Assembly: GCF_011386835.1 (NCBI RefSeq)
Contig: NC_088795.1
Coordinates: 100,438,434-100,502,433, forward strand
Length of the DNA stretch: 64,000 nt
From: Chrysemys picta bellii
Taxonomy: Eukaryota; Chordata; Testudines; Emydidae
Direction of reading: 5' to 3'
Below, piece by piece: positions 32,330-42,796 of this stretch; the first letter of the stretch is position 1, and each line of letters opens with the position of its first letter. The translations under genes were made by a program, and so were the position numbers. The notes under the pieces were generated by a model that worked only from the letters and a program-made list of their open reading frames with translations, was not told the DNA's origin and made no database searches.

Positions 32330-34965
32330 GAAATAAATGTAGTCAAATTTTACTAATTCTGGGTCACTGAGAACGAAAATGATGCTTAAAATTGTTGATT
32401 GGCTCTAGCTTTCAAGATATGCTATTGGGTCAGTATATATGACCCTTGACTTGGGAATGGCGGAGGATAAGTGAGTTATAAAGGGAAGGGATCTCAATTT
32501 AAACCAGAAATGACTAAAATACATCTTTGACTGGATCTATGAATAAATCTATGACTGGGTTTGGACAGTACTTGCTTTTTAGGCAAAACAATGAATGATG
32601 CAATCTGAAGCTGGTATTGCGTCATACATGATATGAATTGCATCATGTTATTCCTAGAAGTCATGGATGATGTAATCATAACGAAGCTTACATCACTCTG
32701 CTGAGCAAATTGCCCTATATCAGCTCTAGAAATCATACAGTGTCCTGCTCTCTTATTTGTCAGTGTTTGCTTTTGCAAAGGGACACATTTCTGTTTAGCC
32801 AAACTGAGCAGAGATGCCTCGTACTTGTGTGAACGGTGCAGATAACTTCTGCTATGTTTGTGGTGAAGTGACTTTTGCATCACAAAAGCGCAGTATAACC
32901 ACTATGGTTAAGAAAGCTTATCACCTTTATTTTGGCTGCAAAATTGGAGATCAGGACAAAAGGTGGCCCCCACACATATGCTGCAACACTTGTGCAACAA
33001 ATCTTGGCCAGTGGTTGAACAGGAAAAGGAAATCTATGCCTTTTGCAGTGCCAATGATTTGGAGAGAGCCAACAGATCATACCAGCAATTGTTACTTCTG
33101 CATGGTGCCTCCAGTTGGGATGGTGTGTCAAAGAAGAAAAAGTGGACTGTGCATTATCCAAACATTCCATCAGCTATACGCCCAGTACCCCACGGAGAAG
33201 GACTGCCGGTTCCTGATGCACCAGAATCATTCTCACTTGAGTCAGACGAGGAAGAGGAAGAGGATGAAACTTGTGGTCCTGAACCATCAATGTCACAGGA
33301 CCCACATTTTCTCCCATCCTCCTCCTCTGAACCACACCTCATAACACAAGGTGAACTGAATGACCTTGTCAGGGATTTGGAACTACCCAAGAGTAAGGCA
33401 GAGCTGTTGGGCTCCATACTACAGCAGTGGAATCTCCTGGCAGGTGATGTTAGGGTTTCCATGTTCCGTGACCGTCAAAAGGATCTTGTCCCATTCTTCT
33501 TCATGGAAGGTGATCTTGTATCCTGCAACAACATCGATGGTGTGATGGCAGCCCTCAACATCGTTCACGATCCAGATGAGTGGAGACTGTTCATTGATTC
33601 ATCCAAGATGAGTCTTAAAGCTGTTTTACTGCATAATGGCAATGTTTTGCCATCAATTCCAGTTGGTCATGCAGTCCATATGAAGGAAACCTATGACAAC
33701 ATGAAACAACTTTTGAGGTGCATAAACTATGACCAACATCAGTGGCAGCTTTGTGGCGATTTGAAGGTTGTTGCTCTCTTGCTTGGTCTGCAGACTGGAT
33801 ACACAAAGTACTGCTGTTTTCTCTGCGAATGGGATAGTCGTGCAAGAGATTCCCACTACATCAAGAAAGATTGGCCACTCAAACAGTCATTGGAGCCTGG
33901 GAGGAAAAGTGTTCAGCATCCACCATTTGTTGAATCAAGGAAAATTTTGTTACCACCCTTACACATCAAGCTGGGTCTGATGAAGAACTTTGTCAAGGCC
34001 ATTGACAAAACACAAGCAGCTTTCAAGTACCTCCGTGGAAAATTTCCGCGGTTAAGTGAAGCTAAGATAAAGGAAGGTGTCTTTGTTGGTCCTCAGATTC
34101 GTGAACTTCTTCGATTGATGCATTTGACCATGCAATGCGTGGCAAGGAAAAGACGGCATGGAAAGCCTTCCAGTTAGTGGCAATAAATTTTCTCAGAAAC
34201 AACAAGGCAGACAACTACAGGTTGTTGGTGGAAAACCTCCTCAAGACATACAAAAGCCTTGGTTGCAACATGTCACTCAAGATACATTTTTTGCACTCTC
34301 ATCTAGATTTTTTTCCACCGAACTGCGGAGCAGTGAGCGACGAGCATAGCGAGCGATTTCACCAGGACATTGCAACAATGGAGAAACGCTATCAGGGCAA
34401 ATGGAGCCCATCAATGCTTGCAGACTATTGCTGGACAGTGACGAGAGATGCTCCATTTAATGAATACAAGAGACAAGCCAAGAAGCGCCGAGTAGACACT
34501 GAATAGGACTAAATTATGTACATAATAGTTTTTTGCCTTTTGTTTCATAATCAATTTTATTTATATAACCCTTTTGCTGATTTTTAAAGTGTTACATAAA
34601 CAGGACAGGTGAAATATTATCATGTAAAGCAACCATAAACACATGAAAAGACCTAGGTTTACAATTTATGATTAAAACTCTACTATCTACACAATATACA
34701 TAGACATAAAATGTAAAAACTTAAATATCTTAGAAACAGTATTTTAATTGTCATATTTGAATTCAGCACATCAAAATACATAATAAATAGCAGATTTTAT
34801 CTCTGAAGCAGATGACTTCTCAAAAATTGTAGACCAGTGTTACATGTGAGGCCTGTGGGTTGTTTTAAAATATTTTCCACATAACATTTTGATTTTTCAT
34901 CTGTATGGTGAAGTCATTATCTTATATTGCACAAAAAAGTAAGTCAACATCCAAAAAAAAGGTGA
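32330..34965 (+). mobile_element. Unclassified DNA-transposon-like element with one large ORF
   Basis: I recognise the whole block, including about 480 bp before and 450 bp after the ORF, as a multicopy sequence in turtle genomes. The 5' flank has paired words ('gaatgatgcaatctgaagc' and 'gaattgcatcatgtt', 32591-32647). The 3' flank is A/T-rich and noncoding. I could not find convincing terminal inverted repeats or a TSD, so the superfamily and exact ends are undetermined. The single ORF with a cysteine-rich N-terminus and an acidic C-terminal half suggests a self-contained transposase gene. Confidence 0.55.
32814..34506 (+). pseudogene. Transposase-like protein of an unnamed family, two frameshifts
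   Basis: About 564 codons run from the ATG at 32814 to the TAG after RRVDTE near 34504. Two frame changes occur: near 33115-33130 (after FCMVPPVG) and near 34110-34118 (before AFDHAMRGKEKTAWKAF). The N-terminus has a ZAD-like cysteine pattern (FCYVC, then HICCNTC), then CYFC, then a basic KKKKWT run. An acidic serine-rich stretch follows (SDEEEEEDE). Next come KSKAELLGSILQQWNLLAG, RLFIDSSKMSLKAVLLHNG and QLCGDLKVVALLLGLQTGYT with CCFLCEWDSRAR. The C-terminus has LKIHFLHSHLDFFPPNCGAV, SDEHSERFHQDIATMEKRYQ and GKWSPSMLADYCWTV. The acidic positions (D in FIDSS, D in CGDLK, D/E in SDEH) are candidate DDE-type residues, which is inference. I recall similar uncharacterised predicted proteins in distant animals, but that needs a search. 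No internal stop other than at the frameshifts suggests a fairly young copy. Confidence 0.7.
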
Positions 34966-35610
34966 ATCTGTAACAATTCAACTACCTTTTCTTGTGCCAA
35001 TTCATACTATGGTGGCCACTATTAATAACATTATATAGCACTTTCTATCAGTAGCCTGATGGTACAGGCATGAATAGAACCCAAGATGCCAGCAGCCCAG
35101 GCCAATGCGCTAACTCCTAGACCACACCACTATATAGCACTCTCTTACAAGTTAGCATGGTTGTCTCTATTATTCATGTAATTGTCACCTGAGGATGTGT
35201 GTGATTCAGCAGGGGTATAAGCTTTCACTCCCAAATCCTTTGGGGACTCAGTTATGTCCAGTCTTCCCTGTCTTGTGGATCAAGAATTCTCACTTGCTTC
35301 TCAAACCCTAGTCACCCCACTGGGCAGAGAACTGATTGGTAGGCCTATTACTGTGGGTGTAATTATTATGCATATATTGTAGCTATGAGGCCATGTGGAT
35401 TTTTTTGAAGGCTGTTCAAAAAGAATGAGAGACACCAAAACATCAAGAGACTAGTTCATGGTCATGCTATTACAGTGAGTTCCAGGAGGTTTAATAAGCT
35501 GCTTATCGTGTTTCCATCTTTTTTTCTCCAGTTTTGCAAACCCCTGTGACACTGGTAATTTTGATTTTATATCTTCATTAAGGACAGTCTGACATGTTAT
35601 TATTCATTAT
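34966..35610. other. No gene seen; short tRNA/MIR-like fragment
   Basis: The only structured piece is 'aatagaacccaagatgccag' followed by 'ccaatgcgctaactcctaga' (35070-35125), which resembles the 'box B plus CTA' end of an old tRNA-like repeat. Confidence 0.35.
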
Positions 35611-35950
35611 TTGAATTATGCTAGGCCAGGCCATCTCAGGCCCCAAGCGGTGAAGGAAAAAAAAATACCCTGCACCGCTTCATTACTTGGCAGCAATTCG
35701 GTGGCGGGTCCTTTCGGTCCAAGAGGGACTGAGGGACCCACCACTGAATTGCCGCTGAAGACCCGGACGTGCTGCCCTTTCCCATTGGCCGCCCCAAGCA
35801 CCTGCTTCGTTCGCTGGTGCCTGGAGCCAGCCCTGATACTAGGGCTTATGGCCCCAATCAAGATCAAGGCCCCAGCTGTGCTTGGCATTGTGCAACATAG
35901 AGTACGAGAAATCCCTGCCCCCAATAACCGCCAGTCTAAGTAGGTATGTC
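35611..35950. repeat. GC-rich repeat plus old SINE-like tail
   Basis: The first part (35625-35835) is a GC-rich segment with inverted words ('gcaattcggtggcgggtcc' against 'ggacccaccactgaattgc'), which is typical of nonautonomous hAT elements. The second (35845-35945), 'ggccccagctgtgcttggca' then 'aatccctgcccccaataac', matches the tail of an old sauropsid SINE. The ORFs on both strands (102-110 aa) have no protein motif. Confidence 0.5.
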
Positions 35951-36019
35951 ACACTAGGGCAGGAGGGAGATAGAACATAGAAATTGATTGTTTGGCCATG
36001 TCAAGTTAGTGCCATGATT

Positions 36020-36045
36020 TTGTTGTTGTTGTTGTTGTTGTTGTT
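36020..36045. repeat. (TTG)n microsatellite
   Basis: Eight to nine uninterrupted trinucleotide units. Confidence 0.95.
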
Positions 36046-36182
36046 AAAAGAAACTAGTGGAGATTAACTGAAACGAAGGGTCTGGGAAGAGAAGACATTG
36101 AAGGGAGGGACACCAGTGGAATAGGAGAGGGTAGAAGATGAAAGGAAGGAAGAAGCATCGCAAATATAATATACATACAGAG

Positions 36183-36360
36183 CGGGGCCACCCGGAGGGG
36201 GGAAAGGGGAGAGACAAGTGGGGCAATTTGCCCCAGGCCCCGGGCCCCGCAGGGACTCCCATGAGAATATAGTATTCTATAGAATTGCAACTTTTTTTCA
36301 TGGAAGGAGCCCCTGAAATTGCTTTTGCCCCAGGCCCCCTGAATCCTCTGGGCGGCCCTG
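36183..36360. mobile_element. 178-bp hAT-type MITE with 8-bp TSD (7/8)
   Basis: The ends CGGGGCCACCCGGAGG and the complement of CCTCTGGGCGGCCCTG are inverted copies with two differences. The TSD is atacagag (36175-36182) and atacagac (36361-36368). The interior carries inverted words ('gcaatttgccccaggccc' against 'tgcttttgccccaggccc'). It is noncoding. Confidence 0.8.
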
Positions 36361-36432
36361 ATACAGACACATATATGCATATAATAGGGAGTCTGTATGC
36401 ATCCATATGTGTGTGTACATACATATGTAAGT

Positions 36433-36451
36433 ACACACACACACACACACA
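36433..36451. repeat. (CA)n microsatellite
   Basis: About nine uninterrupted CA units, preceded by a related 'tgtgtgtacatacatatg' run. Confidence 0.95.
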
Positions 36452-36459
36452 AATCTATT

Positions 36460-37384
36460 AATGTGAAATTGTTCAGTAAGACCCAGTTATCTAAATGGCT
36501 AGGAGGCTATTTGAGACACTGGGCTGTTGTAACATTCATTCAGTAACTATGCAGCTGCTACCTAGCCCACATAGCCTGACCAGTGCCCAATTTGGCTGCG
36601 TGGCCTGTGTAGGGATGCAGTCTCTTAGCGATCAGTACACTTTAATTCCTTTTTCAGGATGGATTTTGAAGTTGTTTTAGGGCTGCTTAATTTCTCGTCA
36701 ATGGTTCTCATCAACAAATACCTGTTCTCAATGTGCTTATCTGGCTGTAGGAGGAGTTTACAGCTCCACACTCCTCATGCCCATAGTTAGGCTTCAAAGC
36801 AAATCTAGCCCTGCATCTGTGGCTGCACTGAATTGGGTATTGATAGTTCAAAGAGCCTCATTCTGGTTTACAAAGCATGAAAAGGGATCCCTAGTCATTT
36901 AATTACCTTTCTGGTGCACATCAGTGATTTTGTTGAAAGAATAAGTTTCCAACCAATACTCACAGAATAAAAATAAGGCTTTTGTATGTACTTTTGGTAG
37001 TTCCTCCCCTAATTTCTTATAATTTTTACTTTCACTATTGTGACCAAATATTACGATTGCCTCTAATGTATGTTATATATTTAACATTGCTAGTGTGAAC
37101 CACATGGGTTTCCCTAGAAAAAAGCATGCTGTGTTCTATGATAGGAGCAGGATTGTACATGTTCAATATTTACGTAATCAAACTCCTCTCAGGATCATGC
37201 TGAATTCACATGATGTTCTTGGATTCAGCAGTTTGCATGAGCCTGTTTATGTTAGCAAATATACTTGTAAACAAACACATATTGGTATCTGGCTTACTAT
37301 TGGCCACACATCAGGAGTGGTTTAACTTCTGTTGCTTCAATGGACACCAGTTCAGTAGATTTGGAAGGCAGAATTATAATTACT
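36460..37384. other. No gene seen
   Basis: No motif-bearing ORF or recognised repeat. Confidence 0.4.
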
Positions 37385-37600
37385 TGTATTATTTGGCACT
37401 GATTTCTATTCCCAACTCTGACGTAGACTTTTGGCAAAAGTCACTTAAGCCAAATTTTTCAAAATTGGGTGCCTAAGGTTAGGCTTTATATATATATTTA
37501 GGAATTTGAATAAGTAGCCTGACTTTGGCCTAAATTGCCTAAATTGCTCTATTTCAGTATCCCCATCAGTTAAATGAGTATAAGAATACTTGATCGCTAT
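37385..37600 (+). mobile_element. MIR-type SINE, interrupted by a palindromic fragment
   Basis: The MIR 5' core reads 'gatttctattcccaactctg' and 'ttggcaaaagtcacttaa' (37398-37450), and the 3' part 'ctctatttcagtatcccca' and 'cagttaaatgagtataagaa' (37548-37590). Between them (37453-37540) lies a fragment beginning 'caaatttttcaaaattgggt', which belongs to the 'tttttcaaaa...cctaa' repeat group. Confidence 0.6.
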
Positions 37601-37610
37601 CTAGCTAGCC

Positions 37611-37920
37611 CAGGGGTAGGCAACCTATGGCACGCATGCCAAAGGCGGCACGTGAGCTGATTTTCATTGGCACTCACACTGCCTGGGTCCTGGCCACCAG
37701 TCCAGGGGCTCTGCATTTTAATTTAATTTTAAATGAAGCTTCTTAAACGTTTTAAAAACCTTATTTACTTTACATACAACAATAGTTTAGTTATATATTA
37801 TAGACTTATAGAAAGAGACCTTCTAAAAACATTAAAATGTATTATTGGCACGCGAAACCTTAAATTGGAGTGAATAAATGAAGACTCAGCACACCACTTC
37901 TGAAAGGTTGCCGACTCCTG
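37611..37920. mobile_element. 310-bp nonautonomous hAT with perfect 8-bp TSD
   Basis: The ends CAGGGGTAGGCAACCT and AGGTTGCCGACTCCTG are inverted copies with one difference. The TSD agctagcc lies at 37603-37610 and 37921-37928. The interior is A/T-rich and noncoding ('ggctctgcattttaattta' and 'aaaacattaaaatgtatt'). Confidence 0.93.
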
Positions 37921-37928
37921 AGCTAGCC

Positions 37929-38559
37929 AAATGAAGAAAGATTAATAACAGTTCAGCTTGATTGTGACTGACACACAGTATAATACAGTATGGTCTGGCG
38001 TATGGTGTATAAACAATGTTATAATTTTAAAACTCTCCTTTAGTAAATGTAGAAATTTGGGGCTACATTTTGCAGTTCTTATTCAGACACAACTGATTTC
38101 AGAGAGTAGCAAGCTAAATATGGACCTCATCAACAATAATACGAGCAGTGCAAGTATATGACAGGAGCAGTATTGCACCTTTGTCTCTGATTGTCCTATT
38201 CTGAGCACCCTGCTATCTGCTCATGCATCCTGGATTTTCCTGCAGTTCTTATATGCAACTCATATAGGGCCTGACCCTGCTGACCACTACTGAAGTCAAT
38301 AGGACTTTTCCAACTGACTTCAACAGGTACAGGATCGGGCACGCACCGTGTATGTTATTTACCTTCCCCTTAGCAAAAGGTCGTCTCACAAAGTGTGAAA
38401 GCTGTTCTTGTGGTTTTTGAAAAATGTGTATTAATTATATGAAGTATTGGGCCCACCCTCTATTAAAAGAAGTTGTAAGTGCTCAGCATTTCACTGGGGG
38501 TTATACTGGAACAGACCACGAATCTATAAACATGTTCATACATAGAATTAGACCATATC
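37929..38559. other. Noncoding, with one palindromic fragment
   Basis: A palindromic MITE-like copy lies at 38262-38345 ('gggcctgaccctgctgacca' against 'ggtacaggatcgggc', with 'ctactgaagtcaataggac' in the centre). The rest shows no coding or repeat signature. Confidence 0.5.
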
Positions 38560-38656
38560 TATTTATCTATTCATTCCAAGGCCGGAAAGGTCCATTGTGA
38601 TCATCTAGGCTGACCTGCTGTATAACACAGACCATAGAACTTCCCTAAAATAATTC

Positions 38657-39004
38657 CTAGGGCTTATCTTTTAGAAAAACATCCAATCTTGATTTAAACA
38701 TTGTCAGTGATGGAGTATCTACCACAACCCTTGGTAAATTGTTCCAGGGGTTAATTACTGTTACTGTTAAAAATGTATGCCTTATTTTCAATCTGAATTT
38801 GTCTAGCTTCAATTTCCAGCCATTGGATCGTGTTACACCTTTCTCTAGCATATTGAAGATCCCATTATTAAATATTTGTTCCCCACATAGATACTTATAG
38901 ACTGTAATCAAATCATCCCTTAACCTTCTCTTTGTTAAGATAAATAGATTGAGCTCCTTGAATAGTCCATCATGAGAAGGCATGTTTTCTAATCCCTTAA
39001 TCAT
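38657..39004 (-). pseudogene. Old CR1 reverse transcriptase C-terminus
   Basis: A 115-aa minus frame: MIKGLENMPSHDGLFKELNL, then FILTKRRLRDDLITVYKYLC, and NPWNNLPRVVVDTPSLTMFK. This is the tail of CR1 RT following the thumb. No catalytic residues are included, and the upstream RT (to about 40200) is broken into other frames. Confidence 0.75.
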
Positions 39005-40430
39005 TCTTTTGGCTGTTCTCTAAACCTTCTTCAATTTATCAACATCCTTCTTGAATTATGGGCACCTAAGTGGACACAGTATTCCAGCACTGATTGCACC
39101 AGTGCCAAATGTAGAAATAAAATAACCTCTCTACCCCTCTCGAGATTCCCATTTATGCACCTGAGGATTGCATTAGCTTTTTTGGCCACAGCACTCACAC
39201 TAGCATTGTATGTTCAGCTGATTATCCACCACAACCCCCATATCTTTTGCAAAGCCACTGCTTCCCAGAATAGAGTTCCCCCATCCTGTAAGTATAGCCT
39301 AAATTCTTTGTTCCTAAATGTGTACATTTAGATTTAGCTACATTAAAATGGATAGTTTGCTTGCACCCAATTTACCAAGTGATCCAGATGCAATGACCTG
39401 TCCTCTTCGTTATTTACCACTCCCTCAATTTTTGTCTCATCTGCAAACATTATTGGTGAAGATTTTATGTTTTCTTGCAAGTCATTGATTTAAAAAAACG
39501 TTAAATAGCATAGTACCAAGAACCGATTCCAGAAGGAGTGGACTGGAAACCCATCTGTTCAGTGATGATTCCCCATTTATAGTTACATTTTGAGACTGAG
39601 CAGTTAGCTAATTTTTTATCCATTAATGTACCATGTTAAAAAAATTTAACGACATAAAATTAAATCAAAATGTTATGCAGTACCAAGTTAAACACCTTAC
39701 AGAAGTCTAACTATATTTCAATACTATTACCTTTATCAACCAAACTTGTCACCTCATCAAAAATCGATATCAACGTAGTTTGACAGGCTCTATTTTCCAT
39801 AAATCCACGGTGATCGGCATTAATTACATTATCCTCTATTTCTTTATTAATCAAGTCCCATAGCTACAGCTCCATTATCTTGCCCAGGATTGACGTCAGG
39901 CTGACAACTTTATAATCACCCAGCTCATGCAGTTTACCTTTTTAAACACTGGCAGAACATTAGGTTTCTTCCAGTCTTCCTCAGTGATCCAAGACCTATT
40001 GAAAAACAGCATATAGTGGTCCATTGAACTCCTCAGTCAGCTCTTTTAAAACTCTTGGATGAAAATTATCTGGATCTGCTGATTTAAAATGTCTGACTAT
40101 AGTAGCTTCTGTTTTACATCCTCCTGAGATACAAGTGGAATGGAAAGACTTATTATATGATGAGATAATAGTGTCTGTTTCTCCCCAACTACAAAACAGA
40201 AATATTTATTGAGTGACATGCTGTTAGATCAGGTGCCAGCTTCTTGCTAAGTCTGTCAGTGTAAGCCAAGCACTGAAATTCATAGCTGGAACCCAGACTA
40301 GCTCACCTGTATGTTAGTACTATTCTCATAGGTGTTAGACTTGTAAAGAGGGGTTTACTCTATAAAATGCTTGTAAGTGGCTGCATGCATTAATCTTACT
40401 TGTAGTGTCCATATCTCATGCTATACACAG

Positions 40431-42796
40431 CAGTGGTTCTCAAACTTTTTGTATTGATGGCCCCTTTCACACACCAAGCTCTGAGTGCAACCCCCCTTAA
40501 AAATTAAAAACACATTTTTATATTTAACACTATGTTAAATGTTAAATTTAAACTCTATTGCTTAAAATGAATTTACTTTTTCTCACTGCTTTTAAATTAA
40601 GACTAAAACATTTTTGTCAAATTATTGTTATAAGCAGAAAAGTTTTTAAAGTAGAATTTTATTTTAATACTTAAGACAACAATTAATCACCAGAAGCAGG
40701 CAAAAATCAGTGAGATGTATGATGCTGTTTATTTGACACAAGAAGTTTTATTCTTGGTGTTGTTTTAGACAGGGCACATCCGATGTCATCCTCACATCAA
40801 GCCAGTGTCCAGATTTCATCATTATTGTGAGAAGGTTGGAGAATCCACTCTCACATTCGTAGGTAGTGGGAAACAGCAGAAGGATCTCAGGGTCATTTCA
40901 GACACCAGTGGGTATTCACTTGTAACTGAGCACCAGAACTGGTTTGGAGGCAGCCTGATGAATTTTGCTTTTACTTCATCATCATTGATCGTGTCGACAA
41001 ACTGTTTCTGTGCGTGACTATGCTCAGTAGGTAACTGCTCAGCCATCACACTGAAAGGGTTCTTCACTAGGGAATGAAGTTCTTCTGGTAGCGCTGGGAA
41101 GTAGTGCAAGAACTCTTGATGAAGGGCTCTCGGATGTTTGCTGATCGCTTACTTGAGAATACTTTTAATGTTGGACTTCCTCCTCCTCACTGAATAAGGA
41201 AAGTGTCGGAAACATGCCAGATCTGTCTGTGTCCAACTTCCTGCACCACAGATCCAACTTCATCTGGAAGGCTCTGATCTGATTAATCAGGTCTATTAAT
41301 ATTGAATGTTTTCTCTGAAGCAACAGACTGAGGTCATTAAGGCTATGAAAGATATCAACTAGGTATGCCAAACAGATAAGCCATTTCTTGTCACTGAACT
41401 TTTTTCAGCTCTCATTATTATTTTTGCAGGAAAAACTCCATCTCTTCACGAAGTATAAAAACTCACTTTAATGCACATCCATTAGAAAGCCATCGGACTT
41501 GAGTGTGGAAAAGCAGAATTTAGTATTCACCATCCATTTTGTTGCAGAGCTCTCAAAAGAGAGGACTGTTCAGAGCATATGCATTAATATAGTTCACTGT
41601 TCGTATAACAACATCCACCACAGCATTAAGGAACATTGGCAATGTCTTTGCAGCTAGGGCTTGATGATGGATTCCACAATGAGTGATAATCACATTAGGT
41701 GACACACACTTTACCTTTGGCTGAAAGCCAGACCGTGTTCCCATCATGGCTGGAGTATTGGCGGTACAGATACCACAAAGATTTTTCCACTCAATGCCAT
41801 TACTTTTGAAAAAGGCATTCACCTTATTGAAAATGGCCTGTGCTATTGGGGTTGTTTCATGTTGTTCACAGAGTAAGAACTCATCCTTAAAATCCTCAGC
41901 ATTAAGATACCGTTGTGCGCAGTTTTAGTAACATCAGTAGTTTCATCAAGTTGCAGGCTGAACATACTGAAAGCAGAATGTTTAATTTCATGCACAACTT
42001 GTTTTTTTATATGATTAGACATCTCACATATTCTGCATTTCACAGTATTATTTGACATAGAAAGTATATTCAGATTCTTGGCACTATCACTGCCAAGCAT
42101 AAGTAACACAATATCTTTGCATGCTGGCAGAACAAGCTCCTCACCTATCATATGCGGCGTTTTGGTACGGGCGATTCATAGCAACACAACGTAAGCATAG
42201 GACGTTTGCTGTCGGAAACTTTCATCTGCATCAAACCTGGCTTTTTTGTCACTTCTTCTCTGCATTTGAAAAAAATCCACGTTTTGATTTTTATGCTCAG
42301 GATGTCTAGTTTCAAGATGGCGTTGCCGTTTGCATGGTTTCATCAATTCAGTAGACAAACTTAGCAGTAACTGACATGTTGTGGTTTTTCAATATCAGAG
42401 GTAATGATGCTGGTAAAACTGTGTTTAATGTAAGACTAGAGCTACTTTTCCTTTTTAGCAGTAGAGGTGGCCATTATTTTCAGGAGAAATGTGTCTGTGT
42501 GTCTGACTGTTAAATAATAAAGTACTTCTTCAGTGGCAGAACAATCAAGTCCTCTACGGTTGTCTCAGTCCCAAGGCTGGCCATAGGAAAAACGGTGTTC
42601 TGGGAAAACTTCTATTTGGCACCTTTTCTTTGGAGGCGGAGCAGGGCTGGAGGTGGAGTGGAGTTCGGAGTGGAACTGCGCTGGAGGGAGTTGGGGTTCA
42701 CAGCCCCATGCTGGACTGGAGGGGCTTGGGACTCATAGCACCACGATCCCCACACAACCCCCTGAGGGGTTGCAACCCCCAGTTTGAGAACCAATG
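40431..42796 (-). mobile_element. Charlie-like hAT DNA transposon (2366 bp)
   Basis: The ends CAGTGGTTCTCAAACT and the complement of AGTTTGAGAACCAATG are the classical Charlie-type terminal inverted repeats. Broken transposase ORFs on the minus strand fill 42358-40822. The right subterminal region has inverted words around 'aaccccctgaggggttgc'. It lies wholly inside the LTR at 40214-43623. No matching 8-bp TSD was found (atacacag on the left, ctttatgg on the right), so the junctions may have decayed. Confidence 0.85.
40822..42358 (-). pseudogene. Charlie-like (ZBED5/SCAND3-like) hAT transposase remnant
   Basis: Minus-strand pieces in order are as follows. 42358-42176 is the end of a BED zinc finger (KPCKRQRHLETRHPEHK). 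42151-41843 reads GEELVLPACKDIVLLMLG, SMSNNTVKCRICEMSNHI and FSLQLDETTDVT, with the first catalytic Asp in LDE. 41822-41553 reads NGIEWKNLCGICTANTPAMM, VIITHCGIHHQALAAKTLP and NYINAYALNSPLF. 41371-41165 reads AYLVDIFHSLNDLSLLLQ and AFQMKLDLWCRKL. 41109-40822 reads VKAKFIRLPPNQFWCSVTSE and YPLVSEMTLRSFCCFP. Order and spacing match a complete hAT transposase. Gaps between pieces are frameshifts or stops, and no single frame is continuous. Confidence 0.85.

Noticed and set aside
33154..33462. 102-aa serine-rich ORF on the minus strand
   Set aside because: It is the antisense shadow of the acidic stretch of the transposase-like ORF at 32814-34506.
35616..36452. ORFs of 102-134 aa on both strands
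   Set aside because: They run through GC-rich repeat, a MITE and (CA)n or (TG)n tracts; no protein motif.
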